In this document: positions 1 to 8,051 of the stretch, piece by piece
How positions within the stretch are numbered: the first letter of the stretch is position 1
Layout of the letters: the number at the start of each line of letters is the position of its first letter
Source: Borborobacter arsenicus
GTDB taxonomy: Bacteria; Pseudomonadota; Alphaproteobacteria; Rhizobiales; Rhizobiaceae
NCBI RefSeq assembly: GCF_003934165.1
Contig: NZ_RKST01000018.1
Location: 55,261-119,260 of the forward strand
DNA: 64,000 nucleotides
Reading direction: 5' to 3'
The notes under the pieces: model-generated
Databases searched by the model: none
What the model was told of the DNA's origin: nothing
Seen by the model: the letters and a program-made list of their open reading frames with translations, nothing else
Program-made: the position numbers and the translations under genes

Positions 1-117
1 TCCCGGATTGAACGGGTCCAGTGTGAAGGCGGCAGGCGATCGGTTCGCCACCGCCAGCGCGATCAGGATGATGGCGAGCGGTACGAACACCACAATAAGC
101 ATGAAACGATTGAGCAT
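1..117 (-). CDS. lapA: LapA (DUF1049) membrane protein, N-terminal part
   Basis: Only the first 39 codons lie in the window; the gene runs off the left edge. The start ATG at 117 opens a hydrophobic segment (MLNRFMLIVVFVPLAIIL) followed by LAVANRSPAAFTLDPF, the pattern of a LapA/DUF1049 protein, a small inner-membrane protein linked in enterobacteria to LPS assembly control. It follows ihfB on the same strand with a 31-base gap, a neighbourhood common in rhizobia. The family call rests on this short N-terminus only. Confidence 0.7.
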   Translation of the reverse strand, partial: MLNRFMLIVVFVPLAIILIALAVANRSPAAFTLDPFNPG

Positions 118-148
118 GTCGTTTTCCAGGAGCGCCCAGGCTTTTAGC

Positions 149-433
149 CTATTTGCTCGCATTCAGCCGTTCGCGCAGTTCCTTGCCGGTCTTGAAGAAA
201 GGCACCCACTTCTCTTCGACCTGGACCGAATCTCCTGTGCGCGGGTTACGACCGGTTCGCGCTGGGCGGTTCTTGACCGAAAAAGCGCCGAAACCGCGCA
301 GTTCCACCCGGTTCCCGTCAGCCAGTGCATCCGTGATCTCATCGAAAATCGCACTGACGATGTTTTCTACGTCGCGCAAAAACAGATGCGGATTGCGTGC
401 GGCGATAATTTGCACGAGTTCGGATTTGATCAT
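149..433 (-). CDS. ihfB: Integration host factor subunit beta
   Basis: This 94-residue protein is the beta subunit of the DNA-bending heterodimer IHF, which shapes promoters (especially sigma-54 ones) and recombination sites. The length matches the family. It has the N-terminal helical dimerisation part, the central RGFGAF turn (about 46-51) and the DNA-inserting arm with GRNPRTG (about 61-67), where the proline intercalates into the minor groove. It lies 73 bases downstream of sppA on the same strand and is probably co-transcribed with sppA and lapA. The HU-like fold could be confused with HU, but the neighbourhood and the arm sequence favour IhfB. Confidence 0.95.
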   Translation of the reverse strand: MIKSELVQIIAARNPHLFLRDVENIVSAIFDEITDALADGNRVELRGFGAFSVKNRPARTGRNPRTGDSVQVEEKWVPFFKTGKELRERLNASK

Positions 434-506
434 GAGCGCTGTCCCCGCCGATGGTTTGAAAATAGGCAGATGATTTTATTCGTTTTTAAGCCGCTCCACC
501 GGAGTT

Positions 507-1463
507 TCAAGGGTGCCAGAGCGACACGAGACCGTCAAGGAACAAGCGCTCGGCACCGATCTCCCGCAGCAACTCGGCACCGCGATCGGGCACGCCGAGC
601 ATACGCGCGACAGCCTGCAAGAGCGAACTGCCGAAAAACAGGCCGCTTCCACTGCCTTTGGCCTCCCACTCCACCACTTTCAGGCCAGCCGCCACACCTT
701 TGCCCGAGAGCCATTTGACGGCTTCGGCCTCACCGCCCAGCCCGTCCACCAGCTTTTTTTCCAAGGCCTGGCGCCCGGTAAAGACCGAGCCGTCAGCCAG
801 CGCCAGCGCTTCTTCGCGGCTCAGCGGCCGGCGCTCCTCGACGAGGCCGACGAACCAGTCATAGCTGTCGAGGATCATCGAGCGGATCATCGCCCGCTCT
901 TCGTCATTGGTAGGGTTGAACGGCGAAGGCTCGGCCTTGAGAGGCGATGACTTGATCTCCTCAAGCTTCACGCCGAGTTTGTCCATGAGCCCGGTAATAT
1001 CGGGAAACTGCACCAGAACGCCGATCGAGCCGACGATTGAGGATTTGCGCGCCACGATGTGATCGGAGGCGGTGGCGATCATATATCCTGCCGACGCCGC
1101 CAAGGTCCCGACTTGCGCCACCACCGGTTTTTGTGCGGCCAGCTTGCGCACGGCCTCGAAAATTGCCTCGCCGCCGGCAGTCGTGCCGCCCGGCGAATCG
1201 ATCGACAGGATGACGCCCTTGACCGAAGTCGACTCGCCGATCTTGTCGAGGCGCTCGATAAGTTCCTCGTCCTCGGTGATCGTTCCCTCGATCTTGACCT
1301 TGGCAATGTGGGCCGCGGCGGTGCCGCCGAACTCATCGCCATAGATCCAGGCCGAAGCCGCCGCTATTCCTATTGCCGCAATCACGATTGCGGCAATACG
1401 CCAGAAGGTGAGCTTGCGCCGCAAATTGCGGCGGTCGATCAGATCGTCTGCTCTCGAAACCAT
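507..1463 (-). CDS. sppA: Signal peptide peptidase SppA, short (36K) type
   Basis: SppA is a membrane-anchored serine protease of family S49 that degrades leftover signal peptides. I chose the ATG at 1463 (MVSRADDLIDRR), preceded by GAGG seven bases upstream, over an in-frame ATG at 1526; this gives 318 residues, the usual length of the short, single-domain form. A transmembrane anchor spans about 22-42. The probable nucleophile Ser124 sits in LAASAGYMIA and the general base Lys176 in PLKAEPSP, forming the Ser/Lys dyad. It heads an sppA-ihfB-lapA string. In many proteobacteria rpsA lies directly upstream; here rpsA is 38 kb away. Confidence 0.93.
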   Translation of the reverse strand: MVSRADDLIDRRNLRRKLTFWRIAAIVIAAIGIAAASAWIYGDEFGGTAAAHIAKVKIEGTITEDEELIERLDKIGESTSVKGVILSIDSPGGTTAGGEAIFEAVRKLAAQKPVVAQVGTLAASAGYMIATASDHIVARKSSIVGSIGVLVQFPDITGLMDKLGVKLEEIKSSPLKAEPSPFNPTNDEERAMIRSMILDSYDWFVGLVEERRPLSREEALALADGSVFTGRQALEKKLVDGLGGEAEAVKWLSGKGVAAGLKVVEWEAKGSGSGLFFGSSLLQAVARMLGVPDRGAELLREIGAERLFLDGLVSLWHP

Positions 1464-2020
1464 ACCTGCCTCGTATTCGGCAAAAAACATCAATGCAAGT
1501 CTGTCGGGCAAGTCTATCGGCGTCACGCATCGGCCCTATGACCCGGACGCCGATCAGAGCCTAGATCAAGCCACCGGCAAGGGCCACCGCTTTCGTCGTT
1601 GCCGCTATGCCTTTCCATGTCGCAGGCCTTGCGGGGCTGACTTTTCACCGAAAAGTAACCATATTGAGGACAAGGGGAGAAGTGAAAGGGGTTTTAAACA
1701 GCATTATCCGTCAAGATCCGTCAAGGCGTGGCGTTGTACGGAGCAATTAGCGCAGTGGACTTGCATCCGGCAAAGCTGCGATCAGGCGCGGCCAAGTGCA
1801 TGGCAGTGCCGTAACGGAATGGTGTGCGGGGCTGGAATTTTACCCGAACCAACCAATATTTACCGCGTGCAAGACTAATTCCTGTTTCGATTGAGTTGGA
1901 GTTATTCTGGTTCAAATCGCCACAATTTTGTGGTTTTCAAACGTTTGATACTGCACGCCCGGACTGAAGGGCGCCAGGACCGTCCATCTGCAATCGATAC
2001 TGTAACGAAAAGGCATCGAG
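1464..2020. other. Intergenic region between sppA and lptC
   Basis: These 557 bases separate the divergently transcribed sppA and lptC and must carry both promoters. I found no coding sequence with a recognisable product on either strand. A short inverted repeat (ACTTTT-5-AAAAGT) lies at 1640-1656. In related genomes as I remember them a ribonuclease D gene often precedes lptC; nothing resembling it is seen here. No convincing -35/-10 pair could be named. Confidence 0.5.
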
Positions 2021-2725
2021 TTGGCGCGACCGACTGAACTAACCAGCAGCCAGTCTGCACCTGAATTGCAAGCGGCAAGCCAGTCGCTGGCATTTGAGCG
2101 CGCCGAGCGGCATTCCCACAAGGTCCGGTTTCTCAAAACCGTATTGCCGGTCCTGGCCTTTGCCATGGCGGCGGCGTTTGCAGGCTATTCATATCTGGCT
2201 ACTCCCAAAGCCGTGTCGGTCAGCGCCGATGGCGCAGCCTATTCCGATGGCAAGCTGGTCATGGCCAACCCGAAGCTTGACGGTTTCACCAAGGACAATC
2301 GCCCCTACAACATGACGGCGGCGCGGGCGATCCAGGATTTTCAGAACGAAGGCATCGTCGAACTCGAAGGCATCAACGCCAAACTTCCCGTGAACAATGA
2401 CAACTGGGCGTCGGTGACCGCACCAAGCGGCACCTATGACCGCGACAAGAACACGCTGGACATAAATGGCGTCATGACCATCACCACCTCCGACGGTATG
2501 GTGGCAAAGTTCAAATCGGCGTATCTGGATATCGGCACGGGCGGGATGAAAACCGACGATGCGGTGGATATCCAGCTCAAGGGCACGGAAGTTACTTCTG
2601 ATTCACTGACGGTACTTGAAAATGGCAAGGTCATGATATTCGAGAACCGGGTGCGTATGAATATTGATCCGCGCCGCCTGAAGACGGCGCAGAACACGAG
2701 CGGAGACCAGGATGTTGTGCAATAG
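2021..2725 (+). CDS. lptC: LPS export system protein LptC
   Basis: LptC is the bitopic inner-membrane protein that passes lipopolysaccharide from the LptBFG transporter to the periplasmic bridge LptA. The 234-residue product has a cytoplasmic N-terminus, one membrane anchor at about 38-59 and a periplasmic beta-jellyroll domain. The start is TTG at 2021 with AAGG about 9 bases upstream; no better in-frame ATG precedes the anchor. It overlaps lptA by 14 bases and is the first gene of lptC-lptA-lptB-rpoN. The alphaproteobacterial form is longer at the N-terminus than the E. coli protein. Confidence 0.88.
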   Translation: MARPTELTSSQSAPELQAASQSLAFERAERHSHKVRFLKTVLPVLAFAMAAAFAGYSYLATPKAVSVSADGAAYSDGKLVMANPKLDGFTKDNRPYNMTAARAIQDFQNEGIVELEGINAKLPVNNDNWASVTAPSGTYDRDKNTLDINGVMTITTSDGMVAKFKSAYLDIGTGGMKTDDAVDIQLKGTEVTSDSLTVLENGKVMIFENRVRMNIDPRRLKTAQNTSGDQDVVQ

Positions 2726-3287
2726 GGGACAATGGCCGCTCGCCGCGGCACTGGGTCTTGGCATCATGGCCATGGCGCTGCCGGGAGCCTCCGCACAGGA
2801 CGGCGGGAAGAGCAGGCTTACCGGCCTCAGCCTTTCGGGCAAGGAGCCGATCCAGATCGAAAGCGATAAGCTCGAAGTCCGCGAGGCCGAGAATGTGGCG
2901 ATCTTTACCGGCAATGTCAGCGTGGTCCAGGGCCCCACATTGCTGAAATCCGGCAAGATGACGGTCTATTATGTCAAGGATGGCGGCTCGGCCGCCACCG
3001 GCTCGGCCAATATCGACAGGCTGGAAGTGGACGGCAAGGTCTATGTCAAATCCAACGCGCAGGTTGCGACCGGCGACCGCGGAACATTCGACATGAAGAC
3101 CGAGATCCTGGTCCTGTCCGGCAAGGAAGTGGTGCTTTCGGAAGGCTCGAATGTGCTGGTCGGCTGCAAGCTGACCGTGCAGATGAAAACGGGCGAGGCC
3201 AAGGTTGACGGCTGCAAGAAGGGCGAAAGCGGCAGCGGGCGGGTCATGATGTCGATCACGCCGGGAACAGCAACGCAGAATCAGTAA
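2712..3287 (+). CDS. lptA: LPS export periplasmic bridge protein LptA (OstA-like)
   Basis: LptA forms the periplasmic beta-jellyroll filament that carries LPS from LptC to the outer-membrane protein LptD. The 191-residue product starts with a signal peptide, probable cleavage after ALPGASA (about residue 28), followed by the OstA/LptA domain with the typical PIQIESDKLEV opening and repeating beta-strand pattern (FTGNVSV, KMTVYY). The start lies inside the lptC end (14-base overlap) and the stop TAA shares one base with the lptB start (TAATG), so lptC, lptA and lptB are translationally coupled. Confidence 0.92.
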   Translation: MLCNRGQWPLAAALGLGIMAMALPGASAQDGGKSRLTGLSLSGKEPIQIESDKLEVREAENVAIFTGNVSVVQGPTLLKSGKMTVYYVKDGGSAATGSANIDRLEVDGKVYVKSNAQVATGDRGTFDMKTEILVLSGKEVVLSEGSNVLVGCKLTVQMKTGEAKVDGCKKGESGSGRVMMSITPGTATQNQ

Positions 3288-4102
3288 TGTCACAACGTGT
3301 CTCGCTTCTGTCGCGCTTGACGGGGCGTCTTCGGCCTCGGCCGGCGGCGCCCGCATTGCGCAAGGATGCGTCGAATTTCAAGGGAACCCTGATCGCACGC
3401 GGACTGACCAAGGCCTATAAGGGGCGCACGGTCGTCAATGGCGTGTCGCTGGGCGTGCGCGCCGGCGAGGCTGTCGGGCTTCTCGGGCCGAACGGGGCCG
3501 GCAAGACCACCTGCTTCTACATGGTGACGGGCCTGGTTCCCGTAGACAAGGGCACGATCGAGATCGACGGCTTCAATGTCTCAGCGATGCCGATGTATCG
3601 CCGCGCGCGGCTGGGGGTGGGCTATCTGCCGCAGGAAGCTTCGATATTTCGCGGGCTGACTGTCGAAAACAATATTCGCGCCGTGCTGGAGGTCGTGGAG
3701 AGCAGCCGCAAGGAGCGTGAACGCAGCCTTGATGCACTGCTGGACGAGTTCCACATCGCCCATCTGCGCAAGGCGCCTTCCATGGCGCTTTCCGGCGGTG
3801 AGAGGCGGCGATTGGAGATCGCCCGCGCGCTGGCGAGCCGACCAAGCTATATGCTGCTTGACGAACCCTTCGCCGGCGTCGATCCGATTGCGGTTTCCGA
3901 TATCCAGCAGCTTGTGCGCCACCTGACCAAGCGCGGCATCGGCGTGCTCATCACCGATCATAATGTCCGCGAAACGCTCGGGCTGATCGATCGCGCCTAT
4001 ATCATCCATGCCGGAGAAATCCTGAAACATGGATCGGCCGCCGAGATCGTCGGCGACCACGATGTCCGCCGCCTTTACCTCGGCGAAGGATTCACCCTTT
4101 AG
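3287..4102 (+). CDS. lptB: LPS export ABC transporter ATPase LptB
   Basis: LptB is the cytoplasmic ATPase that powers extraction of LPS by LptF and LptG. The 271-residue protein shows the Walker A motif GPNGAGKTT, the signature LSGGERRRLEIARAL and Walker B with LLDEPFAGVDP, plus the H-loop (ITDHNVRETL). An N-terminal extension of about 30 basic residues precedes the core domain, common in alphaproteobacteria. Its ATG overlaps the lptA stop. lptF and lptG are not in the window. rpoN follows 136 bases downstream, the classic lptB-rpoN neighbourhood. Confidence 0.95.
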   Translation: MSQRVSLLSRLTGRLRPRPAAPALRKDASNFKGTLIARGLTKAYKGRTVVNGVSLGVRAGEAVGLLGPNGAGKTTCFYMVTGLVPVDKGTIEIDGFNVSAMPMYRRARLGVGYLPQEASIFRGLTVENNIRAVLEVVESSRKERERSLDALLDEFHIAHLRKAPSMALSGGERRRLEIARALASRPSYMLLDEPFAGVDPIAVSDIQQLVRHLTKRGIGVLITDHNVRETLGLIDRAYIIHAGEILKHGSAAEIVGDHDVRRLYLGEGFTL

Positions 4103-4238
4103 GCCGCGCTTCAAAAAGCACGGACCGGTTGCTGGGCGGCTGAAATCACCGACAAGCCCGCTTGACAAGCAAAAGCCGGGCCAGTTCCTATGCGCCAGTG
4201 ACGGCGCATCGTCCGTCGCAGCGTGAGAAGGGTTGGTA

Positions 4239-5762
4239 ATGGCGCTTGCGGCCAAGCTGCAGCTTAGACAGTCCCAGTCGCTGGTGATGACACCGCAACT
4301 GCTGCAGTCGATCAAGCTGCTGCAGATGACGCATCCCGAGCTTGAGCGCTTCATCGATGACGAGATCGAGCGCAACCCCTTGCTTGCCCGCGCTGAACCT
4401 CGTGACGACGCTGTCGACATCCAGCCGCCCAATACGCCCCGAGCAGAAGATACAGGCAACAATTCGGGCGAAGCGGAAGCCGACTGGAGTTCCGCTTCCA
4501 TCTCGGAAAAGCTCGATGCCTCGCTCGAAAATGTCTTTCCCGACGACCCTGGCGTTGATCAGCGACTGGGTCCGGACCTGGCCGCACAATGGAAATCGGC
4601 GGCAGGCAGCAGCGGCGCAGGCACCGGTACGTCAGATTTCGACATGGATGATATGGCCGCGCCCGCTACGACGCTTCGCGACATCGTCACCGAACAGATT
4701 GCCTTTGGCTTCCTCAGCCCGCAGGACCATCTGATCGCACATGATCTTGCCGATGCACTCGACGAAGCCGGTTATCTGCGCGCCGAGCTTTCCGAGACCG
4801 CGAATCGGCTTGGTGTCGAGGCGGATGCGGTCCTGCGCGTCTTGACGGCTTGCCAGGCATTCGATCCGCCCGGCCTGTTCGCGCGCGATCTGGCCGAGTG
4901 CCTTGCATTGCAGCTTTCCAGCCGCGACCGGCTCGATCCGGCCATGCAGGCCCTGGTACAGAACCTCGATTCGCTCGCACGCCGCGATTTCCAGGCATTG
5001 AAGCGGCTTTGCCAGGTGGATGATGAAGACCTGGTCGATATGGTGGCGGAAATCCGGAGCCTCGATCCGCGCCCGGGGCTGGCATTTTCCGGCGGCAGCG
5101 CCGACACGATCGTCCCGGATATCGAGGTTCGTCCGGCCGCCGACGGAAGCTGGACGGTCGAACTCAACGCCGACGCCTTGCCGCGCGTGCTGGTCGACCA
5201 GGTCTATTTCGCTGAAGTTTCAAGCGGCGCGAAAAACCAGGAGGAGAAAAGTTTTCTTGCCGAATGCCTCCAGAACGCCACCTGGCTCACCCGCAGCCTC
5301 GATCAGCGCGCCAAGACAATCCTGAAAGTGGCCTCGGAAATCGTGCGTCAGCAGGACGCCTTCCTGCTGCATGGCATAAGGCATTTGCGCCCGCTCAACC
5401 TGCGCGCTATCGCCGATGCGATCGGCATGCACGAATCCACCATCAGCCGCGTTACGGCCAACAAATACATGCTGACGCCGCGCGGCGTGTTCGAACTTCG
5501 TTATTTCTTCACTGCCGCGATTGCTTCGGCTGATGGTGGAGATGCGCACTCCTCCGAAGCGGTGCGCGATCGCGTAAGGCAACTCATCGAAGCGGAGAGC
5601 CCGTCGGAGATTCTATCCGACGACGATATCGTTGATCTGCTGCAACAAGGCGGGATCGAAATTGCCCGGCGAACGGTGGCCAAGTATCGGGAAGCGATGG
5701 GTATTCCCTCGTCCGTTCAGCGGCGCCGGGAAAAACGCGCCATTGCGATGGCACGACGCTGA
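4239..5762 (+). CDS. rpoN: RNA polymerase sigma-54 factor
   Basis: Sigma-54 directs RNA polymerase to -24/-12 promoters and requires enhancer-binding ATPases; in rhizobia it controls nitrogen assimilation, dicarboxylate uptake and more. The protein has the glutamine- and leucine-rich region I (LRQSQSLVMTPQLLQSIKLL), an acidic linker, the core-binding region, the helix-turn-helix around HESTISRVTANKY and, near the C-terminus, the RpoN box ARRTVAKYRE. The ATG at 4239 has AGAAGG seven bases upstream and is preferred to a TTG at 4233; this gives 507 residues. It lies between lptB and hpf as in many proteobacteria. Confidence 0.96.
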   Translation: MALAAKLQLRQSQSLVMTPQLLQSIKLLQMTHPELERFIDDEIERNPLLARAEPRDDAVDIQPPNTPRAEDTGNNSGEAEADWSSASISEKLDASLENVFPDDPGVDQRLGPDLAAQWKSAAGSSGAGTGTSDFDMDDMAAPATTLRDIVTEQIAFGFLSPQDHLIAHDLADALDEAGYLRAELSETANRLGVEADAVLRVLTACQAFDPPGLFARDLAECLALQLSSRDRLDPAMQALVQNLDSLARRDFQALKRLCQVDDEDLVDMVAEIRSLDPRPGLAFSGGSADTIVPDIEVRPAADGSWTVELNADALPRVLVDQVYFAEVSSGAKNQEEKSFLAECLQNATWLTRSLDQRAKTILKVASEIVRQQDAFLLHGIRHLRPLNLRAIADAIGMHESTISRVTANKYMLTPRGVFELRYFFTAAIASADGGDAHSSEAVRDRVRQLIEAESPSEILSDDDIVDLLQQGGIEIARRTVAKYREAMGIPSSVQRRREKRAIAMARR

Positions 5763-5785
5763 CCTGGCGTCGCCTTTACCTTTCA

Positions 5786-5814
5786 TTGACAATCGCAGAT
5801 GAACTGACTAGAAG
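5786..5814 (+). promoter_or_regulatory. Candidate sigma-70 promoter upstream of hpf
   Basis: TTGACA at 5786-5791, a 17-base spacer and TAGAAG at 5809-5814 resemble a housekeeping promoter. It lies in the 232-base gap between rpoN and hpf and would give hpf-ptsN their own transcription start with a leader of about 175 bases. The -35 is perfect, the -10 is weak. Confidence 0.4.
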
Positions 5815-5994
5815 GCCGCCCGCATGGGACGGGTGGTTTTGCCCGCAGACGAATGCTCCGTCGGAGACGGCCTGTGATTAACCGAAAAGTTCGGACTTAA
5901 ATCGGCGTGGAACCCGCCCCGAAGCTTGTGCCCACCTGCCACGGGTATAAACTCCAGTCAGTTTGAAGTCTGGGCAAGGAAGGTCAGTTTTCAG

Positions 5995-6579
5995 ATGAAT
6001 TTACGCATTTCGGGAAAGCACATGGACATCGGCGATGCGTTTCGCACGCGCATCGAAGGACGTATTGGTGAAGCCATCGAGAAATATTTCGATGGCGGGT
6101 TTTCCGGACATGTAACGGTGGTGAAGTCGGGCTCGCGTTTTTCTGCCGACTGCATGATCCGGCTCGATACGGGAACGTCGCTTCAGGCCGCCGGGGAGGC
6201 CCAGGAGCCGACCGCTGCTTTCGACGCAGCGGCCGAACGCTTTGAAAAACGGCTCCGCCGCTACAAGCGGCGGTTGAAATCCTACAGCCCCAAGGGTGGG
6301 AACGGGGTTGCCACGGACATCGCCTATACCGTCATGGCACCACTTGCCGATGACGAGGAGGAATTGCCGGGAGACTACGCGCCGGCAATTGTCGCCGAAT
6401 CGAGTGTCACCTTGAAGACCATGTCGGTCGCCTCGGCGGTGATCGAACTCGATACCAGCGACAATCCGGTTTTCGTGTTTCGCAATGCGGGGAGTGAACA
6501 GATCAACATCGTCTATCGGAGGCCTGACGGAAATATCGGATGGATCGACCCTTCGACGACAAAAGTCTCGCAGGGATAG
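5995..6579 (+). CDS. hpf: Ribosome hibernation promoting factor, long form
   Basis: Hpf binds the 30S decoding region and drives ribosome dimerisation in stationary phase. The ATG at 5995 (MNLRISGKHMDIGDAF) has AGGAAGG about 10 bases upstream. The 194-residue product has the N-terminal YfiA/RaiA domain (about 1-105) and, after a linker, the C-terminal dimerisation domain (about 130-190, with DNPVFVFRNAGSEQINIVYR), so it is the long form that makes 100S ribosomes alone. The position between rpoN and ptsN is the conserved one; the gene is often annotated as a sigma-54 modulation protein for this reason. Confidence 0.94.
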   Translation: MNLRISGKHMDIGDAFRTRIEGRIGEAIEKYFDGGFSGHVTVVKSGSRFSADCMIRLDTGTSLQAAGEAQEPTAAFDAAAERFEKRLRRYKRRLKSYSPKGGNGVATDIAYTVMAPLADDEEELPGDYAPAIVAESSVTLKTMSVASAVIELDTSDNPVFVFRNAGSEQINIVYRRPDGNIGWIDPSTTKVSQG

Positions 6580-6643
6580 GCAAGATCTCCTGACCGAATC
6601 GCCACCTTGGGGTTGGCGGCGAGGATGCAGAAAGGACATTGGC

Positions 6644-7105
6644 ATGGATCTGAGCGATCTGATCGAAGTGAAGGCAATCATGCCCGCCTTGAAGGCGAAC
6701 TCCAAAAAGCAGCTTTTGCAATTGCTGGCCGAGCGCGCCGCCGCGGTGACCGGCATACCGGAGCGTGAAGTCTTCGATATCATTCTTCAGCGCGAACGGC
6801 TTGGATCCACCGGCGTGGGCAACGGCATTGCCATTCCGCATGGCAAGCTTTCGGGAATCAATCGAATCACCGGCGTTTTCGCCCGGCTTGAAGTGCCGGT
6901 GGAATTCGAAGCGCTGGACGATCAGCCGGTCGACCTTGTCTTCCTGCTGCTTGCACCGGAAGGTGCGGGCGCCGACCACCTGAAGGCACTGTCGCGCATC
7001 GCGCGTGTGCTTCGTGACGCCGATACCGTCACCAAGATTCGCGGCACGCGCGATGCCGCGGCGATCCACGCACTTCTTGCAGAAAAGCAGGCCGACGCCG
7101 CCTGA
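6644..7105 (+). CDS. ptsN: Nitrogen-regulatory PTS EIIA component PtsN
   Basis: PtsN (EIIA-Ntr) is the terminal phosphoacceptor of the nitrogen phosphotransferase system and regulates potassium uptake and other targets by protein binding rather than sugar transport. The ATG at 6644 has AAAGGA at 6631-6636 and gives 153 residues, the usual length. The phosphorylated histidine is in NGIAIPHGKL (about residue 66). An upstream in-frame ATG at 6485 lies inside hpf and is not used. It closes the rpoN-hpf-ptsN cluster and is followed by a terminator. Confidence 0.94.
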   Translation: MDLSDLIEVKAIMPALKANSKKQLLQLLAERAAAVTGIPEREVFDIILQRERLGSTGVGNGIAIPHGKLSGINRITGVFARLEVPVEFEALDDQPVDLVFLLLAPEGAGADHLKALSRIARVLRDADTVTKIRGTRDAAAIHALLAEKQADAA

Positions 7106-7133
7106 GCGCGGCTTATGTCCGAATTGAACAGCA

Positions 7134-7160
7134 GGGCGGTCTCGAAGACCGCCCTTTCCG
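7134..7160 (+). terminator. Rho-independent terminator after ptsN
   Basis: A perfect 9-base-pair stem GGGCGGTCT / AGACCGCCC with a three-base loop (7134-7154) is followed by TTTCCGTTT. It lies 29 bases past the ptsN stop and before the convergent DUF1150 gene. Confidence 0.75.
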
Positions 7161-7174
7161 TTTCGATGGGAAAT

Positions 7175-7432
7175 TCAGTGGATGGAAACCGGCGTCAGGT
7201 CGTTTTCCAGGGCTCCTGCCAAGGCACGATCACGCTCATCCGACAACAGGATCGGCTGGCCGTTGGCGGCAAAAAGGGCCCATAGCCGCGTTCCGGGCGC
7301 AATCTCCGGCAATCCGGGAAACTTGCCCTTGAGTTCCTCACTGTCGATTTCGCGAAGATAAGCAACCGTGCCTTCGCCAAGATGGGCGAGTTCGGCATCG
7401 GTGAGGGCGTGTCTCGTATCACTATAAGTCAT
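7175..7432 (-). CDS. DUF1150 family protein
   Basis: This 85-residue cytoplasmic protein matches the small DUF1150 family, found almost only in alphaproteobacteria and of unknown function. The ATG at 7432 (MTYSDTRHALTDAELA) has a strong AGGAGG Shine-Dalgarno; the longer frame from 7504 is not needed. Features are an acidic helical N-terminus and a C-terminal segment RLWALFAANGQPILLSDERD. It lies 72 bases after hsp20 on the same strand and probably shares its heat-shock transcript, suggesting a role alongside the small chaperone (inference). Confidence 0.82.
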   Translation of the reverse strand: MTYSDTRHALTDAELAHLGEGTVAYLREIDSEELKGKFPGLPEIAPGTRLWALFAANGQPILLSDERDRALAGALENDLTPVSIH

Positions 7433-7504
7433 GATAGCCTCCTGATTGCGGGGCGTCCTTAGTGACCAACCCGCTTTAGAGCTTTCAGTTCCGGCGGGCG
7501 ACAA

Positions 7505-7927
7505 TCAGTCTTTCACCGAAATGTTTATTTTCCGTACCAGCCGCTCGGGCTCGGGCCGTTCGAGATCGACCGACAAGAGACCATTCTTGAGTTCGGCTCC
7601 CGTTACCCGCATGCCGTCAGCCAGAACGAAAGTTCGCTGGAATTGCCTTGCGGCGATGCCGCGATGCAGGAATTCCCGCTCGGTATCGTCGTTCTGCCTG
7701 CCGCGTACGACCAGTTGGTTTTCCTCGGTCGTGACTTCGAGGTCTTCCTCGCAGAAGCCGGCGACCGCCAGCGTAATGCGCAACTGATCCCCGCCCTCGG
7801 CCTTGCGAACGCGCTCTATATTGTAGGGCGGATAGCTGTCGCCCGATTTCGCCAAGCGTTCGAGCGTCTTTTCCATCGTGTCGAACCCGAGCAGGAGCGG
7901 GCTCGAAAAGGGCGTCATACGGCTCAT
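7505..7927 (-). CDS. Small heat-shock protein, Hsp20/IbpA family
   Basis: Small heat-shock proteins bind unfolding proteins without ATP and hold them for refolding by DnaK and ClpB. The ATG at 7927 (MSRMTPFSSPLLLGFD) has AGAGGA eight bases upstream and gives 140 residues. The alpha-crystallin domain spans about 32-130, with the conserved NGLLSVDLERPEPE at its end, and a short C-terminal tail contains VRKINI in place of the usual IXI anchoring motif. A promoter of the RpoH type lies upstream at 7992-8020, which fits heat induction. DUF1150 is the downstream partner. Confidence 0.93.
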   Translation of the reverse strand: MSRMTPFSSPLLLGFDTMEKTLERLAKSGDSYPPYNIERVRKAEGGDQLRITLAVAGFCEEDLEVTTEENQLVVRGRQNDDTEREFLHRGIAARQFQRTFVLADGMRVTGAELKNGLLSVDLERPEPERLVRKINISVKD

Positions 7928-7991
7928 TTCATGTCCTCTAGGAGCGACCTTGGCGAGAGAAACCCAGATGGCATTTTTCCCGCTGATCCTG

Positions 7992-8020
7992 ATATGGTCC
8001 GCCGCACAAATAAGTTCAAG
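7992..8020 (-). promoter_or_regulatory. RpoH (sigma-32) type promoter of hsp20
   Basis: On the minus strand CTTGAA (8015-8020), a 17-base spacer and CCATAT (7992-7997) match the alphaproteobacterial RpoH pattern CTTGAA-N17-CCATNT. Transcription would start near 7985, giving a leader of about 57 bases before the hsp20 start. It lies in the intergenic region shared with the divergent nucleoside hydrolase. Confidence 0.7.
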
Positions 8021-8051
8021 CCTGCACATGGCCTCGATACGGAGCCTGAAA

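Noticed and set aside
1640..1656. ACTTTT-5-AAAAGT inverted repeat as a terminator or operator
   Set aside because: Six-base arms only and no gene end nearby; not distinguishable from chance.
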